In this document: piece by piece, positions 7,111 through 11,697 of the stretch
Layout: each line of letters opens with the position of its first letter
Numbering within the stretch: position 1 is the stretch's first letter
NCBI GenBank assembly: GCA_031431235.1
Contig: JANPDA010000281.1
Coordinates: forward strand, 1-11,697
Source: JANNSW01 sp031431235
Lineage (GTDB): Bacteria > Pseudomonadota > Alphaproteobacteria > Rhizobiales > Hyphomicrobiaceae
Direction: 5' to 3'
DNA length: 11,697 nt
Notes under the pieces: generated by a model
Databases searched by the model: none
What the model was told of the DNA's origin: nothing
The model's input: the letters and a program-made list of their open reading frames with translations, nothing else
Position numbers and translations under genes: made by a program

Positions 7111-8687
7111 GGCCCGATCCCGGCACCTTCCTCTGGCTGGTCGCCCACGACCTGCGCCTCGAGTGGCGCGGCTTCGCGGGACTGCTCGGTGGCGCGAGCC
7201 CACGGGCTGTCGGGCTGGTCGTCGTCGCGGGTGGCATCCTGCTGCATCTGCTGGCGTGGCCGGCGGTTGCTTGGCTCTCACCCGCTCTCCATGGCACCGA
7301 GGCGACCGTCGCCCCGCTTGCGGCCGTGCTTGGCGGCGCGTTCACTTGGATGATCGCGCAGAGCGTGTTCGGGGCGACCCGCACGCTCTATGATCGTGGC
7401 GATCTCGATCTGCTGCTCAGCTCGCCGCTGCCGGCCGAGCAAGTGATTGCCGCCAAGGCTGTGGCAATCGCGGCGAGCACCTTGGGATCGATCTCTCTGT
7501 TGGTGTTGCCGCTCGCCAACATCGGCGCGCTCATCGAGGGGCCGGCCTGGCTCGGCATCTATCCGACGCTCATTGCCATGGCGCTGATCGCAACGGCGCT
7601 CGGCCTGGGACTGCTGATCGCGCTGTTCTGGCTGGTTGGACCGCGCCGCGCCCGTACCACCGCGCAGATGACGGCGGCCGGTATCGGTGGAGCGTTCGTG
7701 CTCGGCGCGCAGATCGTCGCCATGCTGCCAGGCCCCTTGCGACTCGCCGTCACGGATTGGGTCGATGGGGCGGCCCGATCCGATACGATGGGGGCGAGCG
7801 CGCTGCTGCGCTTGCCGCTCGAGGCGGTTCGCGGCGATGCACTCGCCATGGCGATCCTGCTCGTATCGGGCGTTGTGCTTTTCTGGGTTGCGGTCAGCAT
7901 GCTGGGCGAGCGGTTTGCCAACGCAAGCCTGCTGGCAGCCGGCGCGCAGGCGGAGGCTTCACACGGCAAGCGCTCGCGGTTGGCGTTTTGCGCCGGCCGC
8001 AGCCGCAATCTGCGGCTGAAGGAATGGCGGCTGCTGGTGCGCGATCCGAGCCTGTTTGCCCAACTCGGGCTGCAGATCATCTACACCATTCCGCTCGCGG
8101 TCGTATTGCTGCGCAGCGAGCTGTTGCCGACAGCGCTCGCACTCGGGCCCACCATCGTCATGATCGCGGCCCAGGTGGCGGGCTCGATTGCGTGGATCAC
8201 GGTCTCGGGCGAGGATGCGCCCGAGCTGATCGCCACGGCGCCGGTCACGGCGGCGGCAGTCGACCGCGCCAAGCTGAGCGCGGTCGCCTTGCCGGTGCTT
8301 GCGATCCTTGCCCTGCCGCTCGCAGGCCTTGCATTCGTCTCGTGGCGAGCAGCCTTGGTCGTCATCGTGTTCGCGGCCATGGCCGGTGCATCGACCGCGC
8401 TCTTGAATTTCTGGCATCCCATGCCCGGCAACCGGCGTGGCATGCTGCGCCGCCATTCGCAATCCAGGCTGATTGGCCTCGTCGAGCACGGGCTCGCCAT
8501 GCTCTGGGTGTTCTCGGTCGTGTTCGCGCTGCTCGGGAGCGTGCTGGCGCTCGCCCCGATCGCCATCGTGATCGGCATTCTCGCCTTCTGCCGCGGCAGG
8601 AGTGGCGGCCGGGCCGAGGCGGGCGTCGCCCTTGCGCCCGGCACCCCCGACCTCCCCCTGTCGTTGGGGCGACGAGCGGCAATTTGA
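7107..8687 (+). CDS. ABC exporter permease, two ABC-2-like halves in one chain
   Basis: The 526-residue protein is rich in membrane segments and forms the channel partner of the ATPase encoded just upstream; its ATG overlaps that gene's TGA. The chain looks internally duplicated. A basic/Trp helix (L-R-L-E-W near residue 17; L-R-L-K-E-W at 302-307) precedes a membrane block in each half. A motif of the form D/E-L-x-x-x-x-P-x-x-x-x-x-V-x-x-A-K occurs at about 99-115 (L-L-L-S-S-P-L-P) and about 373-388 (L-I-A-T-A-P-V). This supports two fused half-transporters of the ABC-2 type. The C-terminal 30 or so residues after the last hydrophobic block are Gly/Arg/Pro rich and probably cytoplasmic. The ATG lacks a strong ribosome binding site, consistent with coupling to the upstream gene. 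No substrate-specific feature is visible; exporters of this layout can move drugs, lipids or peptides, and no choice can be made here. Confidence 0.88.
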   Translation: MRPDPGTFLWLVAHDLRLEWRGFAGLLGGASPRAVGLVVVAGGILLHLLAWPAVAWLSPALHGTEATVAPLAAVLGGAFTWMIAQSVFGATRTLYDRGDLDLLLSSPLPAEQVIAAKAVAIAASTLGSISLLVLPLANIGALIEGPAWLGIYPTLIAMALIATALGLGLLIALFWLVGPRRARTTAQMTAAGIGGAFVLGAQIVAMLPGPLRLAVTDWVDGAARSDTMGASALLRLPLEAVRGDALAMAILLVSGVVLFWVAVSMLGERFANASLLAAGAQAEASHGKRSRLAFCAGRSRNLRLKEWRLLVRDPSLFAQLGLQIIYTIPLAVVLLRSELLPTALALGPTIVMIAAQVAGSIAWITVSGEDAPELIATAPVTAAAVDRAKLSAVALPVLAILALPLAGLAFVSWRAALVVIVFAAMAGASTALLNFWHPMPGNRRGMLRRHSQSRLIGLVEHGLAMLWVFSVVFALLGSVLALAPIAIVIGILAFCRGRSGGRAEAGVALAPGTPDLPLSLGRRAAI

Positions 8688-8695
8688 CGTGCCGC

Positions 8696-8723
8696 TGGAC
8701 CGGACCAGCCGCCGCGCTATGCT
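8696..8723 (+). promoter_or_regulatory. Candidate sigma-70-type promoter before the Rieske oxygenase gene
   Basis: TGGACC (8696-8701) and TATGCT (8718-8723) each match 4 of 6 consensus positions and are 16 bases apart. The -10-like element ends 33 bases before the ATG at 8757. The gap from the permease stop is 69 bp, enough for an independent promoter. A 5-bp inverted repeat (GCTGG at 8694-8698, CCAGC at 8705-8709) overlaps the -35-like element. Matches of this quality are common by chance in this base composition. Confidence 0.25.
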
Positions 8724-8756
8724 GCTTGCTGGAGCACGCGGATCGGGAGTGTTGCA

Positions 8757-9878
8757 ATGGACGAGCGTCTGGCCTCGACGGGCGATGTCGAGCCTGGGGA
8801 GTGCCGGCCGATGCCGGGCCGCTACTACTATGATCCGGCCACCTTCGAGCGTGAGAAGGCGGCGATCTTCTACCGGACCTGGCAGTATGTCGGGCACGTG
8901 TCGATGCTGCCCATGCCCGGCAGCTATCTCGTCCGCCCGATCATGGATCAGAGTGTTCTCCTGCTGCGTGGGGCGGACGGCGAGATCAGGGCCTTCTTCA
9001 ATGTCTGCCAGCATCGCGCGCACCGGCTGCTCGAGGGCGAGGGGCGGCTCGCATCTGCCATGATCACCTGTCCCTACCACGCCTGGTCCTACGACCTCGA
9101 AGGGCGGCTGCGCCAGGCGCGTGGCACGGCGGGCATGCCCGGTTTCGCCAAGGAGGCAATCTGTTTGTCGCGCGTGCGCCTCGCGACGAGGCTCGGCTTC
9201 CTCTTCGTCAATCTGGACGGCAGAGCGCCCGCGCTGGAGACGGTCGCAGGCGCCCTGTTCGATGAGGTCGAAGGCTTCTCGCCGAAGGCGGAAAGCCTGC
9301 ACCACGCCCATCGCAGCGAGCTCGCGCTCGATGCCAACTGGAAGAACTCGGTCGAGAATTTCTCCGAATGCTTCCACTGCCCGATCTCGCATCCCACGCT
9401 GGTCGCCAACGCCCTCGACTATCCCTCCTACCGCATCACCACCCACGCCCATCACCACAGCCATCGCAGCCTCGATCGTGGTGCCGACCAGGGCTATGGT
9501 ACGGCGACCGCAGGTGCGGCCAAGCCCAACGAGTTCGGCAGCTGGCTGCTCTGGCCGAACTGGTGCATCGAGGTCTATCCGGGCGGCAACCTGACAGTGC
9601 TCCATCACGTGCCGGTCGCGCCCGAGCAGACGATCCAGATCAGCGAATGGTTTTTCCCGGCTGCGATCCCAACACCGGCTGAGCAAGAGATCATCGCTTT
9701 CGTCGACGTGGTGCGGCGCGAGGATGTACCCATCTGCGAAAGCGTGCAGAAGGGCCTGCACAGCCTGGGCTATGCCGGCGGGCACTTCGTCATCGACGCC
9801 GAGCGCTCCGAGGTGAGCGAGCATGCGGTCCATGATTTCCAGCAGAAAGTGTTGCGCGCACTCGGCGAGATCGCCTGA
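8757..9878 (+). CDS. Rieske non-heme iron oxygenase alpha subunit, quaternary-amine monooxygenase-like
   Basis: The 373-residue cytoplasmic oxygenase component uses O2 and electrons from a separate reductase to oxidise its substrate. The N-terminal Rieske domain has C84-x-H86 and C105-x-x-H108, ligands of a [2Fe-2S] cluster. The catalytic domain has E-N-F-S-E-C-F-H-C-P-I-S-H (200-212), giving H207 and H212 as iron ligands, and D323 in R-E-D-V-P as the likely third ligand. E204 sits where ring-hydroxylating dioxygenases have the bridging Asp. A Glu there is a feature of carnitine monooxygenase CntA, and E204/H207/H212/D323 are within one residue of the CntA numbering I recall (E205/H208/H213/D323). 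GbcA and Stc2, acting on glycine betaine and stachydrine, have a similar NxxEC motif. A substrate with a quaternary or N-methyl amine is therefore favoured over an aromatic ring. GGGAG at 8745-8749 lies 7 bases before the ATG and supports this start. No ferredoxin or flavin reductase is nearby in the window. Confidence 0.93.
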   Translation: MDERLASTGDVEPGECRPMPGRYYYDPATFEREKAAIFYRTWQYVGHVSMLPMPGSYLVRPIMDQSVLLLRGADGEIRAFFNVCQHRAHRLLEGEGRLASAMITCPYHAWSYDLEGRLRQARGTAGMPGFAKEAICLSRVRLATRLGFLFVNLDGRAPALETVAGALFDEVEGFSPKAESLHHAHRSELALDANWKNSVENFSECFHCPISHPTLVANALDYPSYRITTHAHHHSHRSLDRGADQGYGTATAGAAKPNEFGSWLLWPNWCIEVYPGGNLTVLHHVPVAPEQTIQISEWFFPAAIPTPAEQEIIAFVDVVRREDVPICESVQKGLHSLGYAGGHFVIDAERSEVSEHAVHDFQQKVLRALGEIA

Positions 9879-9904
9879 GGTGAGGCAAGAAAGGGCCGAG
9901 GGCC

Positions 9905-10672
9905 ATGACGGAACGACTTGAAGGCAAAGGCATCGTCGTGACCGGCGGTAGCCGCGGCATCGGAGAGGCGATCATTGCCGGGCTCGTTGCCGAGGGCGCG
10001 CGGGTCCTCACCTGCGGCCGTGGCAATCGTCCCACCACGCTGGCGTCGTCGGTGCAGTGGGAGACGGCCGACGTCGCGATCGACGACGACGTTCGTCGAT
10101 TGCGGGATCGGGCGCTCGCGGTGCTCGGCCGGGTCGATGCTCTCGTCAACAATGCGGGTGTGCTCAACGGCGGGACCGTCGCCGACACCAGCGATGCCGA
10201 CTGGGACTTGCTGATGGGCGTCAATGCCAAGGGCCTGTTTCAGTGCTGCCGTGCCTTCATCCCGCCGATGCGGGCGGCAGGCGGCGGCGCCATCATCAAC
10301 CTCGGCTCGACCAGCGGCCTCAGTGCCGATCCGGGCATGGCCGTCTACAACGCGTCGAAAGCGTTCGTGCATGGTCTCACGCGCTCGATCGCAGTCGACC
10401 ACGGGCCGGACGGCATTCGCTGCAATGCGGTGTGCCCGGGCTGGATCGTCACCGGCATGCTGGAGGCGAGCTTTGCGACCGCGGGCGACGCCAAGGCTGC
10501 CGAAAGGGATGCCGTCAGGCGCCATCCGGTCGGCAGGCTCGGCCGGCCTCAGGACATTGCGGCGACGGTCGCCTATCTGGCTTCCGATGCCGCCGCTTTC
10601 GTCTCGGGGCAGACTTTCGTGGTCGATGGCGGGCTTATCGCCGGCTCGCCCGTCCGGCCGGAATTCTTCTGA
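9905..10672 (+). CDS. Classical SDR family NAD(P)-dependent oxidoreductase
   Basis: The 255-residue dehydrogenase or reductase acts on alcohol or carbonyl groups. The Rossmann fold shows T-G-G-S-R-G-I-G (13-20) and N-N-A-G (82-85). The catalytic tetrad N107, S135, Y148, K152 is complete, followed by C-P-G-W-I-V-T-G-M and a C-terminal S-G-Q-T-F-V-V-D-G-G. Basic residues at R17 and in C-G-R after the second strand favour NADP(H) over NAD(H), an inference from family rules. The length is typical. It starts 26 bp after the oxygenase stop, with A/G-rich sequence (AGAAAGG near 9888-9894) about 10 bases before the ATG, so it is probably co-transcribed with the oxygenase. It could process an alcohol or aldehyde arising from that reaction, but SDRs are too diverse to name a substrate. 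Confidence 0.93.
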   Translation: MTERLEGKGIVVTGGSRGIGEAIIAGLVAEGARVLTCGRGNRPTTLASSVQWETADVAIDDDVRRLRDRALAVLGRVDALVNNAGVLNGGTVADTSDADWDLLMGVNAKGLFQCCRAFIPPMRAAGGGAIINLGSTSGLSADPGMAVYNASKAFVHGLTRSIAVDHGPDGIRCNAVCPGWIVTGMLEASFATAGDAKAAERDAVRRHPVGRLGRPQDIAATVAYLASDAAAFVSGQTFVVDGGLIAGSPVRPEFF

Positions 10673-10694
10673 GCGACACCCCCGCACGGCAAGC

Positions 10695-11697
10695 TCAAGA
10701 AACGCGGATTTCGCCCGTCCGTCGTGCGTGCTCGAGCGCATCCTCGACCGTCGACATGTAGCGCACCAGCGGCTTGCGCAGGCCCGCCAGCAACAATGGA
10801 CGCCGGACCTTTCTCGCCGCGCCCGTCACATAGACGCGCGTGCCGCTTCGCGCGAGCTTTGCCACGAACGACAGCAGCGATCTCGCCCCGGTGCTGTCGA
10901 CGAGCGGTACCTTGCTGAGATCGAGCACGAAGACCTCGGGATCCTGGCCGATCCGGTCGAGCACCAGACCGATGCGGGCATTTGTCCCGAAGAAGTAGGC
11001 GCCTGAGATCCGATAAACCATGACGCGGCCATTCCCCGCGACCGGATCATAGGCCGCATGCGGGCCGGTCGCGTCGGCCTCGTCCTCCACGATCAGGCTG
11101 CCGCCGCCTTCGATCTCGACCAGCTCCGCCATCCGGCTCAGAATGAGCAGGCAGCCGAGCGCGACACCGACCGCGATCGCGAGCGTGAGGTCGGCGAAAA
11201 TCGTCAGCGAGTAGGTCGCCAGCAGCACCGCCGCGTCGCCGCGCGAGGCTCGCAACAGGCTCATGAACTCGTGCCGCTCCGCCATGTTCCAGGCGACGAT
11301 GGCGAGCACTGCACCCAGGCTCGCGAGCGGGATCATGGCGGCGAGCGGGGCCGCCAGCAGCATGAACGCCAGCACGTAGAGCGCATGCAGCATGCCGGAC
11401 ACGGGACTGCGCGCGCCGGAGCGGACGTTCGTCGCGGTGCGCGCGATCGTGCCGGTCACGCACATGCCGCCGAAGACGACGGCCGCGATGTTGGCGATGC
11501 CTTGGGCGACCAGCTCGCAGTTGGACCGGTGCTTCCTCCCGGTCATGCCGTCGGCGACCACCGCCGAGAGCAGCGATTCGATCGAGCCGAGCAGCGCGAT
11601 CGTGATCGCATCGGGGAATAGCCCAGCGAGCCGGGCAAGATCGAAGGCTGGCAGCGACGGCGCCGGCAGCGTGCGTGGCACGCCACCAAAGCGCGAT
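10695..11697 (-). CDS. SulP family anion transporter with C-terminal STAS domain, partial (N-terminus beyond the right edge)
   Basis: The reading frame is open to the right edge, and a full SulP protein is usually about 500-600 residues, so roughly the first 200 residues are missing. The visible part begins around F-G-G-V-P-R-T-L, runs through late membrane segments, and carries the family-typical block S-N-C-E-L-V-A-Q-G and A-R-T-A-T-N-V-R-S-G-A (about 11400-11530). Further hydrophobic segments follow to about 11140. The cytoplasmic STAS domain occupies about 10700-11040; its V-D-S-T-G motif has the Ser codon at 10893-10895, the position phosphorylated in anti-sigma-antagonist-type STAS domains. 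SulP proteins carry sulfate, bicarbonate, dicarboxylates or other anions across the cytoplasmic membrane, and the substrate cannot be assigned from this part. A GTG at 11681 is not the real start, since family sequence continues upstream of it. The gene is convergent with the SDR gene. Confidence 0.95.
   Translation of the reverse strand, partial: SRFGGVPRTLPAPSLPAFDLARLAGLFPDAITIALLGSIESLLSAVVADGMTGRKHRSNCELVAQGIANIAAVVFGGMCVTGTIARTATNVRSGARSPVSGMLHALYVLAFMLLAAPLAAMIPLASLGAVLAIVAWNMAERHEFMSLLRASRGDAAVLLATYSLTIFADLTLAIAVGVALGCLLILSRMAELVEIEGGGSLIVEDEADATGPHAAYDPVAGNGRVMVYRISGAYFFGTNARIGLVLDRIGQDPEVFVLDLSKVPLVDSTGARSLLSFVAKLARSGTRVYVTGAARKVRRPLLLAGLRKPLVRYMSTVEDALEHARRTGEIRVS

Noticed and set aside
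8684..8723. TTGACG (8684-8689) with TATGCT (8718-8723) as a promoter
   Set aside because: The 28-base spacing is too long for a sigma-70-type promoter; the weaker TGGACC box at 16 bases was listed instead at low confidence.
7959..9833. A 624-codon open frame on the - strand across the permease and oxygenase genes
   Set aside because: It lies antisense to two genes with clear family motifs, and its translation is rich in Arg, Gly, His and Gln with no recognisable domain; long antisense frames are common in GC-rich DNA.
1..11697. CRISPR array, insertion sequence, integron or prophage genes
   Set aside because: No regularly spaced direct repeats, transposase or integrase motifs, or phage structural genes were seen; the region reads as ordinary chromosomal gene content.

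Overview
The window is GC-rich (roughly two thirds G+C by eye) and densely coding, with short intergenic gaps, ATGA-type overlaps and GTG/ATG starts. The protein styles (a SulP transporter, a CntA/GbcA-type Rieske oxygenase, an ICMT-like methyltransferase) suggest an alphaproteobacterium, perhaps Rhodospirillales- or Hyphomicrobiales-like. That assignment is inference, because no rRNA or other marker gene is present. There are eight protein-coding genes: seven on the + strand and one on the - strand running off the right edge. No tRNA, rRNA, CRISPR array, insertion sequence or phage gene was seen, and no stretch over 300 bases lacks a gene.

Left part (5-5763): an uncharacterised pair. The first gene encodes a 1200-residue protein with a signal peptide, six membrane segments, a long coiled-coil region, a four-cysteine segment, a seventh membrane segment, and a C-terminal region holding a diverged internal duplication and a final coil. 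Charge distribution places the coil and all paired cysteines outside the cytoplasmic membrane and the duplicated C-terminal part inside. The second gene encodes a tandem AAA+ ATPase with two complete-looking nucleotide sites; only the second module has a classical aromatic pore loop. The pair looks like a membrane-anchored scaffold or receptor with a cytoplasmic remodelling ATPase. This is the best candidate for an undescribed system here. An ICMT/PEMT-like membrane methyltransferase gene follows after 4 bp, and then a hairpin.

Middle part (6331-8687): an ABC exporter of two overlapping genes, an ATPase with a non-canonical Q-loop and a long permease that looks like two ABC-2-type halves fused in one chain. 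Its substrate cannot be read from the sequence.

Right part (8757-10672): a Rieske non-heme iron oxygenase alpha subunit, with the Glu-type metal-site motif of quaternary-amine monooxygenases, followed after 26 bp by a classical SDR dehydrogenase. They may act together in oxidative catabolism of a small N-methylated compound (inference). The reductase partner of the oxygenase is not in the window.

Right edge (10695-11697, - strand): the C-terminal portion of a SulP anion transporter with its STAS domain, convergent with the SDR gene across a 22-bp gap in which no clear terminator was seen.
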